Origin: JANNPJ01 sp965200525
GTDB lineage: Bacteria; Actinomycetota; Actinomycetes; Actinomycetales; Kineosporiaceae
Reading direction: 5' to 3'
Length of the DNA: 64,000 nt
Assembly: GCA_965200525.1 (NCBI GenBank)
Contig: OZ241368.1
Span: 4,216,001-4,280,000, forward strand
Shown here: positions 18,830 through 27,474 of the stretch, piece by piece
Layout: every line of letters begins with the position of its first letter
How positions within the stretch are numbered: the first letter of the stretch is position 1
Notes under the pieces: generated by a model
Databases searched by the model: none
Seen by the model: only the letters and a program-made list of their open reading frames with translations
Told to the model about the DNA's origin: nothing
Position numbers and translations under genes: made by a program

Positions 18830-19948
18830 TCAGCCGGTCAGCAGTTCGCTGGAGGTGAGCGGGCGGGGGCTCTCCTGGATCGGCGTGGGTGGAGGCAGTT
18901 CGGTGTCGACCAGCTCCAGATCCTGCATCCGGCGGGCGGTGACCAGCACCCGCCGCTCCAGTGTGCCGATCAGCGCGTTGTAGTCCTCCACCACGCGGTG
19001 CAGGTCGCGCCCGAGCTTGCCGGCGTGCTCGCCCAGGTTGCCCAGCCGGCGGTACAGCTCGCCGCCGATCTCGAACAGCTCGCGGGCGTTGCCGCTGACC
19101 GCCTCGGTCTGCCAGGTGAGCGCGACCGTGCGCAGCAGGGCCAGCAGGGTGGTCGGCGTGGCCAGCACCACCCGCCGGCCCATCGCGTGCTCCAGCAGGG
19201 CCGGATCCGCGGTGCAGGCCGAGGCCAGGAACGCCTCACCGGGCACGAAACAGACCACCAGTTGCGGGGTGGGCTGGAACGCCGTCCAGTACTCCTTGGC
19301 CGCCAACCCGTCGACGTGCGAGCGCAGCGCCTTGGCGTGGGCCACCGCGGCCACCCGCTGCGCGTCGTCCCCGAGCTCGCTGGCCTCGAGAAAAGCGGCC
19401 AGCGGGGCCTTGGCGTCGACCACGATGTACTTGCCCCCGGGCAGCTGAACCAGCAGGTCGGGCCGGACCCCGACGCCGTCGGCGTTGGTGCCGACCGCCT
19501 GCGGGAAGAAGTCGACCCGGGCCAGCATGCCCGCGTGCTCGACCACCCGGCGAAGCTGGACCTCGCCCCAGGCCCCGCGGGAGGTGGGCGAGCGCAGGGC
19601 CCCGGACAGGGCCGCGGTCTGGGCCCGCAGCGACTCGCTGGACATGTGGGCCGCGGTGAGCTGCTGGTCGAGCCGGGAGAACTGCTCGACCCGGTCGCGC
19701 TCCAGGGTGAGCACCTGCTGCTCGACCCGCTGCAGGGTGGCGGCCAGTGGCGAGAGGGTGGCCACCAGTTCGTGGTCCTGCCCGGAGGCGGCCTCGAGGT
19801 CGGTGATCCGCTCCCGGAGCAGGTCGCGCTCGGCGGCCAGGGCGGCCTGACCCGCCCTCATCAGGGGCCCGAAGGTGAGCGCGGCCAGGCCGGCGCCGAG
19901 CAGAACCCCCACCAGGAGGCCGATCAGCAGGGCCACGGTCGTCGTCAT
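18830..19948 (-). CDS. rmuC: DNA recombination protein RmuC family
   Basis: 372 residues. An N-terminal membrane segment (VALLIGLLVGVLLGAGLAAL) is followed by a long coiled coil and the RmuC nuclease-like domain: SRGAWGEVQLRRVVEHAGM, RPDLLVQLPGGKYIVVDAKAPL (PD-(D/E)xK-like D and DAK) and VCFVPGEAFL. The family limits rearrangements at inverted repeats. It starts at ATG 19948, divergent from ychF. Confidence 0.92.
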   Translation of the reverse strand: MTTTVALLIGLLVGVLLGAGLAALTFGPLMRAGQAALAAERDLLRERITDLEAASGQDHELVATLSPLAATLQRVEQQVLTLERDRVEQFSRLDQQLTAAHMSSESLRAQTAALSGALRSPTSRGAWGEVQLRRVVEHAGMLARVDFFPQAVGTNADGVGVRPDLLVQLPGGKYIVVDAKAPLAAFLEASELGDDAQRVAAVAHAKALRSHVDGLAAKEYWTAFQPTPQLVVCFVPGEAFLASACTADPALLEHAMGRRVVLATPTTLLALLRTVALTWQTEAVSGNARELFEIGGELYRRLGNLGEHAGKLGRDLHRVVEDYNALIGTLERRVLVTARRMQDLELVDTELPPPTPIQESPRPLTSSELLTG

Positions 19949-20042
19949 GGATCAGAGCGTGCCAGCCGGCACCGACAGTTTCGTCCGGCTCGTCCGGTGC
20001 CGGGCCGCGGGCCCGTCGGCGATCGAGGGCCGATCCGGGCGT

Positions 20043-20056
20043 TAACCTTGACGATC
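20043..20056 (+). promoter_or_regulatory. -10 element close to the ychF start
   Basis: TAACCT (20043-20048) fits TANNNT, 8 bases before GTG 20057, so the leader would be absent or about 2 bases long. Confidence 0.4.
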
Positions 20057-21142
20057 GTGGCACTCACCATCGGAATCGTCGGTCTCCCCAACGTCGGAAA
20101 GTCGACGTTGTTCAACGCCCTGACCCGGGCCAACGTGCTCGCCGCGAACTATCCGTTCGCGACGATCGAGCCGAACACCGGCGTCGTCCCGCTGCCCGAC
20201 CCGCGGCTGGCCGAGCTGGCCGGGGTCTTCCACAGCGAGAAGGTGGTTCCGGCCGCCGTGTCGTTCGTCGACATCGCCGGGATCGTCAAGGGCGCCAGCG
20301 AGGGCGAGGGGCTGGGCAACAAGTTCCTGGCCAACATCCGCGAGGCCGACGCGATCTGCCAGGTGGTGCGCGCCTTCGTGGACGACGACGTGGTCCACGT
20401 GGCCGGCCGGGTGGATCCGGCCGACGACATCGAGACCATCCACACCGAGCTGATGCTGGCCGACCTGCAGACCCTGGAGAAGGCCGTCCCGCGGCTGGAG
20501 AAAGAGGTCAAGGGCAAGAAGACCGACAAGGCGGTGCTCGACGCGGCCGTGGCGGCCCAGAAGCTGCTGGCCGAGGGCACCACGCTGTACGCGGGTGCGG
20601 CCAAGGCCGGGATCGAGGTCGCCGCCCTGCGGGAGCTGTCCCTGATGACCTCGAAGCCGCTGATCTTCGTCTTCAACGTCGACGAGGACGGCCTGTCCGA
20701 CGAGAAGCTGCAGACCCGGATGCGCGAGCTGGTGGCCCCGGCCGACGCGATCTTCCTGGACGCCAAGCTGGAGTCGGAGCTGGTCGAGCTGGACCCCGAG
20801 GAGGCGGCCGAACTGCTGGCCAGCGTCGGGCAGAGCGAGTCCGGCCTCGACCAGCTGGCACGGGTCGGCTTCCACACCCTCGGCCTGCAGACCTACCTCA
20901 CCGCCGGCCCCAAGGAGTCACGGGCCTGGACCATCCACCAGGGCTGGACGGCGCCCCAGGCCGCCGGCGTCATCCACACCGACTTCCAGCGCGGTTTCAT
21001 CAAGGCCGAGGTGGTCGGCTTCGACGACCTGATCGCGGCCGGTTCGATGGCCGAGGCCAAGGCCAAGGGCAAGGTCCGGATCGAGGGCAAGGACTACGTG
21101 ATGGCTGACGGTGACGTCGTCGAGTTCAGGTTCAATGTGTAG
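20057..21142 (+). CDS. ychF: Redox-regulated ATPase YchF (Obg-related GTPase family)
   Basis: 361 residues, the normal length. It is a P-loop NTPase of the Obg group that prefers ATP, associates with ribosomes and is linked to the oxidative-stress response. The N-terminus has G1 GLPNVGKST, VSFVDIAGIVKGASEGEGLGNKFL (G3 region) and FNVDEDGL in the nucleotide-specificity position. The C-terminal TGS-like domain includes TIHQGWTAPQAAGVIHTDFQRGFIKAEV. The frame is open far upstream, but the family N-terminus begins at GTG 20057. Confidence 0.97.
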   Translation: MALTIGIVGLPNVGKSTLFNALTRANVLAANYPFATIEPNTGVVPLPDPRLAELAGVFHSEKVVPAAVSFVDIAGIVKGASEGEGLGNKFLANIREADAICQVVRAFVDDDVVHVAGRVDPADDIETIHTELMLADLQTLEKAVPRLEKEVKGKKTDKAVLDAAVAAQKLLAEGTTLYAGAAKAGIEVAALRELSLMTSKPLIFVFNVDEDGLSDEKLQTRMRELVAPADAIFLDAKLESELVELDPEEAAELLASVGQSESGLDQLARVGFHTLGLQTYLTAGPKESRAWTIHQGWTAPQAAGVIHTDFQRGFIKAEVVGFDDLIAAGSMAEAKAKGKVRIEGKDYVMADGDVVEFRFNV

Positions 21143-22124
21143 TAGCGAGTTTCATCGAGCGTCGTCCTCGGGCCTGGGTACCGATCCGCTCCAGGTCGAG
21201 CGCCGAGGACCGAGTGACCGCGAGAGCCCGGCCCAGTACGCCGCCGCGACCGACGCGCTCCGAGCGCCTGCTGCCCTGCCGCCCGGATTCCGGAGCGAAA
21301 GGCGGCGCATCGGCGACGCCATGGTGCATTACGTCATCGGCGGCTCAGGCCCTCTTGTCGTCCTGCTGCACGGCTTCCCGAACACCTGGTACGCCTGGCG
21401 GGAAGTGATGACCCGACTGGTCCCCACCATGACCGTTCTGGCGGTTGATCTTCGTGGCCTCGGTGACTCGGACGCCGGAGATCTTCCCAACGACGTCCCG
21501 ACCGGCGCCCAGGATCTCGCGCTCCTCCTGGACGAGATCGACGCCGGCCCGGCCCTTCTCGCCGGACAGGACTGGGGCGGTTCGACGGCCTTCGCCTTCG
21601 CGGCCGCTCACCCCGAAGCCGTCCGGGCCCTGGTCGTCATCGAAGCCGTGCCCGGGGGCGCCTGGACCGACGTCACCGCGGCGACCCCGTGGTTCGTCGG
21701 CTTTCACCAGGTCCCCGATCTGCCCGAGCAGATGGTCCGCGGCCGGGAACGGGTCTACCTGGACTGGTTCTACCGGGCGTACTCCGCGACCCCAGGAGTG
21801 CCCGACCAGCAGGCTGTCGACGAGTACCTGCGGACGTACTCCCGCCCGGGCGTCATGGCCTCGGCCCTGGAGCGCTACCGCGGTGTGGAACGCGAGATCG
21901 AGCACAACACGCGCCACCTTCAGAACGCGATGGCGGTGCCGGTTCTCGCGGTCGGCGGGGAGCATTCGTTCGGCGGCGCCGTCGCCGAAAACGTGCGCCG
22001 GGCCGCTTCGAACGTCCAGGCGGTGGTTATCGATGGATGCGGGCACTACGTCAGCGAAGAACGGCCGGACCAACTGGCCGCCCTGCTCCGACGCTTCTCC
22101 GACGAGCACACCGAGGTCCAGTAG
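21135..22124 (+). CDS. Alpha/beta hydrolase, epoxide-hydrolase type
   Basis: About 329 residues. It carries HGFPNTWYAWREVM (oxyanion-hole HGFP), GQDWGGSTAFAFAAAHPE with Asp as nucleophile in the elbow, and the base His in GCGHYVSEERPDQLA. An Asp nucleophile with HGFP indicates epoxide hydrolase or haloalkane dehalogenase rather than esterase. The cap domain includes YLDWFYRAYS. The start at ATG 21135 overlaps the ychF stop by 8 bases and has AGG 4 bases upstream, suggesting translational coupling. The ~60 residues before the catalytic domain are poorly conserved, and ATG 21321 is a shorter option. Confidence 0.85.
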   Translation: MCSSEFHRASSSGLGTDPLQVERRGPSDRESPAQYAAATDALRAPAALPPGFRSERRRIGDAMVHYVIGGSGPLVVLLHGFPNTWYAWREVMTRLVPTMTVLAVDLRGLGDSDAGDLPNDVPTGAQDLALLLDEIDAGPALLAGQDWGGSTAFAFAAAHPEAVRALVVIEAVPGGAWTDVTAATPWFVGFHQVPDLPEQMVRGRERVYLDWFYRAYSATPGVPDQQAVDEYLRTYSRPGVMASALERYRGVEREIEHNTRHLQNAMAVPVLAVGGEHSFGGAVAENVRRAASNVQAVVIDGCGHYVSEERPDQLAALLRRFSDEHTEVQ

Positions 22125-22227
22125 TAATCGTGGTGGCGCTCCACCTCGGCCCATTCGAGAGGATCCCGGGGTAGGGCAGCGCGGGCGCGAACGACGGTCG
22201 TCTCGGGCTCGGCCGCGTACCACCGAC

Positions 22228-22452
22228 TCACTCCAGGCTCTGCTCGAGGCGGGTCCGGATGGACTTGTGGCCGATGTGCCAGCCCTTGGCGTCCTCGCAG
22301 TAGAAGACGTCCATCGCGCCGCGCTCCAGGCCCTCCTTCAGCTCGACGTTGCGAGCGGCCTGGATGGCAGGGCCCTGACCGGGGTGCACGGACTTCTGGT
22401 GGACGAAGCAGCGCTCGGGAGCCTCGTACACGACTCGCCACTTCTTGCCCAT
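22228..22452 (-). CDS. Small conserved-looking protein, unknown function (74 residues)
   Basis: A compact, charged protein starting MGKKWRVVYEAPERCFVHQK and containing two Cys and two Trp residues; composition is that of a folded protein, not a shadow frame. No membrane segment is present. The ATG at 22452 is preceded by GAGGG at suitable spacing. It is divergent from the solute-binding protein gene. I do not recognise the family. Confidence 0.6.
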   Translation of the reverse strand: MGKKWRVVYEAPERCFVHQKSVHPGQGPAIQAARNVELKEGLERGAMDVFYCEDAKGWHIGHKSIRTRLEQSLE

Positions 22453-22764
22453 GTCCGCCCTCGCCTCGGTTCTCGCCTGGTACTCGCCCGGTACTCGCCC
22501 GGTGACCGCCCGGGTCTTCGTGGGAACAACGGTACGGCGGTGCGGATCACTCCCGGCGCGGCTGTGAGTTCGCTACCCACGGTGTGCGGACGGCGGGCCC
22601 GGAGGTAGCTTTGCTCCCGAACGACCGAAATTTCGGTGCCGGCTGAGACGATGTCAAGCCGGAGCGTCACATCTCGGTAACGCCCTGTCGACTTGCTTGC
22701 GCCGTCATGGGCGCGGAGGATTTATTGGCAGAGGTACGGCCCGCAGCTCAGGAAAGGAACGAAC
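22453..22764. other. Divergent intergenic region
   Basis: 312 bases between the 74-residue protein (minus) and the solute-binding lipoprotein (plus). It contains the 11-bp repeat array described separately. A minus-strand open frame crosses it but overlaps the small gene and has shadow-like composition. I see no further gene. Confidence 0.3.
22459..22513. repeat. Five imperfect 11-bp direct repeats
   Basis: Five consecutive 11-base units from 22459 to 22513. The third and fourth are identical (TACTCGCCCGG) and the others match at 7-9 positions. They lie immediately upstream of the 74-residue protein on the minus strand. The period is close to one helical turn, so a protein-binding role is possible. 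Confidence 0.7.
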
Positions 22765-24513
22765 TTGAGCGAAGCGAGGCCCGGGGCCCGAGTCATCGGT
22801 GCTGTTGCCGTTCTGCTCGCTCTGGCCCTGCTGGCCGGTTGCACCGGTGGCTCGAGCAAGGGTGATCACTCCGCGGTCACCACCCCGACCAGTGCGCCGT
22901 ACACCTTGAGCTACGCCCACGAGCAGGAGTTCTCCTCCTACAACAACAACACGGCGGCCCAGGCCAGCCAGGCCAACGCGGTGGTGCTGAACCAGGTGCT
23001 GCGCGGGTTCTGGATCGCCGGCCCGCAGGGCGAGGCTCAGCCGGACACCGAGTTCGGCACCTACGAGCAGGTCACCAGCAATCCGCTGACCGTGCGCTAC
23101 ACCTTCAACCCCAAGGCCACCTGGTCCGACGGCAACCCGATCGACTGCGACGACGCCGTCCTGGCCTGGGCGGCCTACAGCGGCCGCTGGCCCACCGGCA
23201 AGCGCAACCCGGCCACCAGTGACAAGCTCACCGCCTTCACCACGGTGAGCCCCGGCGCCTGGGCCAATGTTCAGCCCCCGAAGTGCAAGGACGGCGACCG
23301 CTCGTTCACCGTGACGTTCGACACGGTCTACGCGGACTGGGCCCTGCTGTTCGGACCAGGCACGATCCTCCCGGCCCACATCGTGGAGAAGCAGTCCGGG
23401 GTCAAGGACGTGATCGCCGCGGTCAAGGCGGGCAACCTCAAGACGATGATCAAGCTCGGCGACGTCTACGACAGCCTGTGGGCGTTCAAGGCCGGCCAGT
23501 ACCGGACCGAGATCAGCCCTTCGGCCGGCCCCTATCAGGTCTCGGGCTGGGACGCCGGGCAGTCGATCACGCTGAAGGCGAACCCGCGCTGGTGGGGAGT
23601 TCCGCCGAAGGCCTCGACGCTGATCGTCCGCTTCATCCCGCAGGACAAGCAGGTCGCGGCCCTGCGCTCGGGCAAGGTGCAGGTCATCGATCCGCCGCCG
23701 ACCACCGAACTGCTGGCCCAGCTGTCCCAGAACGGATCGCCGGGCACGGTGACCACCCACGACTCCTTCACCTGGGAGCACCTGGACTTCAATTTCAAGA
23801 CCCAGTTCAAGTCGAAGGAACTGCGCCGGGCCTTCGCGAAATGCGTTCCCCGCCAGCAGATCGTCGACAACCTGATCAAGCCGCAGAACGGGAACGCGCA
23901 GATCCTGGAGTCCCGCTTCCTGCTGCCCTTCCAGCCCGGCTACGACCAGGTCAAGACCCAGGGCGGGCAGGCCTACGACAAGGTCGACGTCGCCGGGGCC
24001 AAGAAGATCCTGCAGACCCAGCACAAGACCGGGATGAAGGTCCGGATCGCCTATCAGACCCCGAATCCACGGCGTAAGGCCGAGGTCGACCTGATCCGCA
24101 GCTTCTGCAACCAGGCCGGCTTCAAGGTGGTCGACGCGGGCACGGACACCTTCTTCAACGGCGTCCTGGACCAGGGCGCGTTCGACGTCGCCCTGTTCGC
24201 CTGGACCGGAACGCCGCTGGTGACCCAGAGCTATGCCACGTATCTCACCCACGGTTCGCAGAACAAGGGCGACTACAGCAACCCGGACGTCGACCAGATG
24301 CTCAAGCAGCTGTACTCGGAGCTCAACCCCAAGAGCCAGCTCGACCTGGAGAGCCGGCTCGACGCGGCGATCTGGTCCGACCTGGCCACCATGCCGCTGT
24401 TCGCCTTCCCGGCCCTGCTGGCGACGGCGCCCGACGTGGGCAGCGTCCGGTACAACCCAGGCCCGCCCGGCGTGACCTACAACGCCGACGACTGGACCCG
24501 GGCCAACCCCTGA
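22765..24513 (+). CDS. ABC-transporter solute-binding lipoprotein, family 5
   Basis: 582-residue extracytoplasmic binding protein of the peptide/nickel family (SBP_bac_5). The signal peptide ends in lipobox LLAGC. The body shows TWSDGNPIDCDDAVLAW, typical of the family, and late sequence TLPLF-like DLATMPLFAFPALL. The start TTG 22765 follows GGAAAGGAAC at good spacing; the frame is open to 22693. No permease or ATPase gene is adjacent, so it must serve a distant transporter or share the opp permeases encoded about 5 kb downstream. Confidence 0.9.
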   Translation: MSEARPGARVIGAVAVLLALALLAGCTGGSSKGDHSAVTTPTSAPYTLSYAHEQEFSSYNNNTAAQASQANAVVLNQVLRGFWIAGPQGEAQPDTEFGTYEQVTSNPLTVRYTFNPKATWSDGNPIDCDDAVLAWAAYSGRWPTGKRNPATSDKLTAFTTVSPGAWANVQPPKCKDGDRSFTVTFDTVYADWALLFGPGTILPAHIVEKQSGVKDVIAAVKAGNLKTMIKLGDVYDSLWAFKAGQYRTEISPSAGPYQVSGWDAGQSITLKANPRWWGVPPKASTLIVRFIPQDKQVAALRSGKVQVIDPPPTTELLAQLSQNGSPGTVTTHDSFTWEHLDFNFKTQFKSKELRRAFAKCVPRQQIVDNLIKPQNGNAQILESRFLLPFQPGYDQVKTQGGQAYDKVDVAGAKKILQTQHKTGMKVRIAYQTPNPRRKAEVDLIRSFCNQAGFKVVDAGTDTFFNGVLDQGAFDVALFAWTGTPLVTQSYATYLTHGSQNKGDYSNPDVDQMLKQLYSELNPKSQLDLESRLDAAIWSDLATMPLFAFPALLATAPDVGSVRYNPGPPGVTYNADDWTRANP

Positions 24514-24618
24514 CCAGCGCCTCGGGCATCGTTCGGTCGGGTGAAGACCGGCCCTGATCGCGGTGATTTGGGGGGACTCGGGCGAGTGCCGCGAGCGCGG
24601 ATGTGGCAGGCTCGAGCA

Positions 24619-25044
24619 GTGAACCTTCGTGAGCCGGTCCTGGTTGTCGGCGGGGCCGTCGTCGACGACCTCGACCGGCCGCGCACCCTGCTCTCGGCCC
24701 GGCGGACCGAACCGCCCCGGCTGGCCGGCGGCTGGGAACTGCCTGGTGGCAAGGTCGAGCCGGGTGAGGAACCGCTGCAGGCCCTGCATCGCGAGCTGGC
24801 CGAGGAACTCGGGGTCGAGGTCGAGGTGGGGGAGGAGCTGATCGCTCCGGACGGCGTCGGCTGGGCCCTGCCCCCGTCGTACCGGATGCGGGTCTGGCTG
24901 GTTCGGGTGACCAAGGGCGTCCCGGCCCCGATCGAGGATCACGACGCCGTCCGCATCCTGGAGCACGGCGACTGGCTCAACGTCCCCTGGCTGCCGGCCG
25001 ACGTCCAGATCGTCGAGGCCCTGATCGCCCGGGCCGCGGACTGA
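24619..25044 (+). CDS. NUDIX hydrolase, MutT-like
   Basis: 141 residues with a complete Nudix box from GKVEPGEEP to REL-AEELGV (the G-x5-E-x7-REU-x-EE-x-G-U pattern). The likely role is hydrolysis of a nucleoside diphosphate derivative such as an oxidised nucleotide. The start GTG 24619 was preferred because the family core VLVVGGAVVDD follows directly; CAGGCT, one base off TANNNT, lies 6 bases before it. The frame is open to 24541. A 12-bp repeat array follows the stop. Confidence 0.9.
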   Translation: MNLREPVLVVGGAVVDDLDRPRTLLSARRTEPPRLAGGWELPGGKVEPGEEPLQALHRELAEELGVEVEVGEELIAPDGVGWALPPSYRMRVWLVRVTKGVPAPIEDHDAVRILEHGDWLNVPWLPADVQIVEALIARAAD

Positions 25045-25058
25045 CCCTCGGGCCGAAC

Positions 25059-25106
25059 CAGACCGGACCTCAGACCGGACCTCAGACCGGACCTCAGGCC
25101 GGACCT
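25059..25106. repeat. 12-bp tandem repeat, four copies
   Basis: CAGACCGGACCT occurs three times in exact tandem (25059-25094), followed by a fourth copy with one change (25095-25106), between the NUDIX gene and typA. Confidence 0.9.
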
Positions 25107-25204
25107 CGGGGCCGAACGAGGGGCGCCGCAGCGACGTCGTCCGTGGTCACCGTCGCCAGCGCGTACGATGGAGTGACCCACCCGCCAACCGGATCGGCTC
25201 CCGC

Positions 25205-27097
25205 ATGCCTACGCGCACCCGTGACGACCTGCGCAACGTCGCCATCGTTGCCCACGTCGACCACGGCAAGACCACCCTTGTCGACGCCATGCTGTGGCAG
25301 ACCGGCTCGTTCGGTGACCACCAGCACGTCGACGAACGGGCGATGGACAGCAACGACCTGGAGCGCGAGAAGGGCATCACCATCCTCGCGAAGAACACCG
25401 CGGTGCGGTGGGAAGGCGCGAACGCGCCGGCCGGCGGTGTGACGTTCAACATCATCGACACCCCGGGCCACGCCGACTTCGGCGGTGAGGTGGAGCGCGG
25501 GCTGAGCATGGTCGACGCGATCGCGCTGCTGGTCGACGCCTCGGAAGGGCCGTTGCCGCAGACCCGCTTCGTGCTCCGCAAGGCCCTCGAGGCCAAGCTG
25601 CCGGTGATCCTGGTCGTGAACAAGACCGACCGCCCGGACGCGCGGATCGCCGAGGTCGTGGACGAGACCTACGAACTCTTCATGGACCTGGTCGACGGCA
25701 CCGGGATGGACCCGGACGACGTCCTGGGCTTCCCGATCGTGTACGCCTCGGCCCGGGCCGGGCGCGCCTCCCTGAACCGGCCCGAGGACGGCGGCCTGCC
25801 GGACAGCGAGAACCTCGAGCCGCTGTTCGAGACCATCCTCAACACCGTGCCGGCGCCGTCCTACGACGACAAGATGCCGCTGCAGGCGCACGTCACCAAC
25901 CTCGACGCCTCGCCGTTCCTGGGTCGGCTGGCGCTCTGCCGGGTGCACAACGGCACCATCAAGAAGGGCCAGCAGGTGGCCTGGTGCCGCAGCGACGGCT
26001 CGATCACCCGGGCCAAGGTCACCGAGCTGCTGATCACCAAGGCCCTGACCCGGACGCCGGCCGAGGAGGCCGGCCCGGGCGACATCATCGCCATCGCCGG
26101 TTTCCCCGACATCACCATCGGCGAGACCCTGGCCGACCCGGACGACCCGCACCCGCTGCCGCTGATCACCGTGGACGAGCCGGCCATCTCGATGACCATC
26201 GGCGCCAACACCTCGCCGCTGGCCGGCCGCGGCCCGACCAAGAACACCAAGGTCACCGCCCGGCTGATCAAGGACCGGCTGGAGCGCGAGCTGGTCGGTA
26301 ACGTCTCGATCCGGATCCTGCCGACCGAGCGTCCGGACACCTGGGAGGTGCAGGGCCGAGGTGAGCTGGCCCTGGCCATCCTGGTCGAGCAGATGCGCCG
26401 CGAGGGCTTCGAGCTGACCGTCGGCAAGCCGCAGGTGGTCACCCGCGAGGTGAACGGCAAGATCCAGGAGCCGTTCGAGCGGCTGACCATTGACGCCCCC
26501 GAGGAGTACCTGGGCGTGGTCACGCAGCTGCTCGCCGTCCGCAAGGGCCGGATGGAGCAGATGACCAACCACGGCAGCGGCTGGGTCCGGATGGAGTTCG
26601 TGGTGCCCTCCCGGGGGCTGATCGGCTTCCGGACCGAGTTCCTGACCGACACCCGGGGCACCGGCATCGCGCACGCCACCTTCGAGGGCTACGAGCCCTG
26701 GGCCGGCGAGATCAAGACCCGGCCGTCCGGCTCCCTGGTGGCCGACCGGGCCGGCCCGGTGACCGGCTTCGCGATCACCAACCTGCAGGAGCGCGGCACG
26801 CTCTTCGTCGAGCCGACCGACGTCGTCTACGAGGGCATGATCGTGGGTGAGAACTCACGCATGGACGACATGGACGTGAACATCACCAAGGAGAAGAAGC
26901 TCACCAACATGCGCCAGTCGAGCTCGGACGTCTACGAGCGGCTGGTGCCGGCCCGCAAGTTCTCGCTCGAGCAGTGCCTGGAGTTCTGCCGCGACGACGA
27001 GTGTGTCGAGGTGACGCCGGACGCCGTCCGGATCCGCAAGGTGGTTCTGGACCAGGTGGAGCGGGGCCGTTCGACGGCCCGGGCCAAGCGCGCCTGA
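25205..27097 (+). CDS. typA: Translational GTPase TypA/BipA
   Basis: 630-residue ribosome-associated GTPase related to EF-G, important for ribosome assembly and stress growth. Domain I has VAHVDHGKTTLVDAML (G1), a switch region with EREKGITI, DTPGHADF (G3) and NKTDRPDA (G4). Domains II, III and V follow, with the TypA-specific C-terminus (SGWVRMEFVVPSRGLIGFR and NMRQSSSDVYERLVPAR). Length is normal. The start is ATG 25205; TACGAT at 25163-25168 is a possible -10 element upstream. Confidence 0.97.
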   Translation: MPTRTRDDLRNVAIVAHVDHGKTTLVDAMLWQTGSFGDHQHVDERAMDSNDLEREKGITILAKNTAVRWEGANAPAGGVTFNIIDTPGHADFGGEVERGLSMVDAIALLVDASEGPLPQTRFVLRKALEAKLPVILVVNKTDRPDARIAEVVDETYELFMDLVDGTGMDPDDVLGFPIVYASARAGRASLNRPEDGGLPDSENLEPLFETILNTVPAPSYDDKMPLQAHVTNLDASPFLGRLALCRVHNGTIKKGQQVAWCRSDGSITRAKVTELLITKALTRTPAEEAGPGDIIAIAGFPDITIGETLADPDDPHPLPLITVDEPAISMTIGANTSPLAGRGPTKNTKVTARLIKDRLERELVGNVSIRILPTERPDTWEVQGRGELALAILVEQMRREGFELTVGKPQVVTREVNGKIQEPFERLTIDAPEEYLGVVTQLLAVRKGRMEQMTNHGSGWVRMEFVVPSRGLIGFRTEFLTDTRGTGIAHATFEGYEPWAGEIKTRPSGSLVADRAGPVTGFAITNLQERGTLFVEPTDVVYEGMIVGENSRMDDMDVNITKEKKLTNMRQSSSDVYERLVPARKFSLEQCLEFCRDDECVEVTPDAVRIRKVVLDQVERGRSTARAKRA

Positions 27098-27114
27098 GCC
27101 CTTTCGCTACTCTC

Positions 27115-27154
27115 GGGTCCGCTCCCGCCGGCTGTGCCGCGCGGGGGCGGGCCC
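27115..27154 (+). terminator. Hairpin after typA
   Basis: A 14-base stem (27115-27128 with 27141-27154) containing two G-U pairs encloses a 12-base loop, 18 bases after the typA stop. Confidence 0.6.
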
Positions 27155-27253
27155 GTTCGGCGTTCTCCGGACGATCCCCGACAAACCGCTCCGACGACGC
27201 AATGATCTTCAAGTTATGCACTCAGTGTGACGATGTCATCCAAAGGAGTGGTC

Positions 27254-27343
27254 ATGGCGGAGATCGTCCGGCTGCGAGGCAAAATAAGAGTGGTTTCGTC
27301 GTGCAAAATCGTGGTTGAGGATGCATCCTTGTCCGGATCGTAA
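27254..27343 (+). CDS. Possible 29-residue leader peptide upstream of the peptide importer
   Basis: A short ORF, MAEIVRLRGKIRV... ending SLSGS, with an excellent ribosome site (AAAGGAG, 5 bases before ATG 27254). It lies in the 377-base region before the opp operon, in a locally AT-richer stretch, on the same strand. Short length and lack of homology evidence keep confidence low. If translated, it could be a leader ORF that tunes the importer. Confidence 0.35.
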   Translation: MAEIVRLRGKIRVVSSCKIVVEDASLSGS

Positions 27344-27474
27344 TGCTCGATGTTCGCTGCCCGTGCCCCGAATCCGTTATTAAGAGTCATGGCAGCAAAT
27401 GCCGTCCAATGAGGCCTGTCCGGACGGCGGTCGTCTGGCTCGGTGCCCTGATGTCGGAACATAAGGAGACCTCT

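Noticed and set aside
18998..20056. Long upstream extension of the ychF frame
   Set aside because: It lies antisense to rmuC, has Gln/Gly/Arg-rich shadow composition, and the YchF family begins at GTG 20057.
22338..22670. 110-codon minus-strand frame upstream of the 74-residue protein
   Set aside because: It overlaps the small gene, is Arg/Ser/Pro-rich and has no ribosome site; it reads as a shadow frame.
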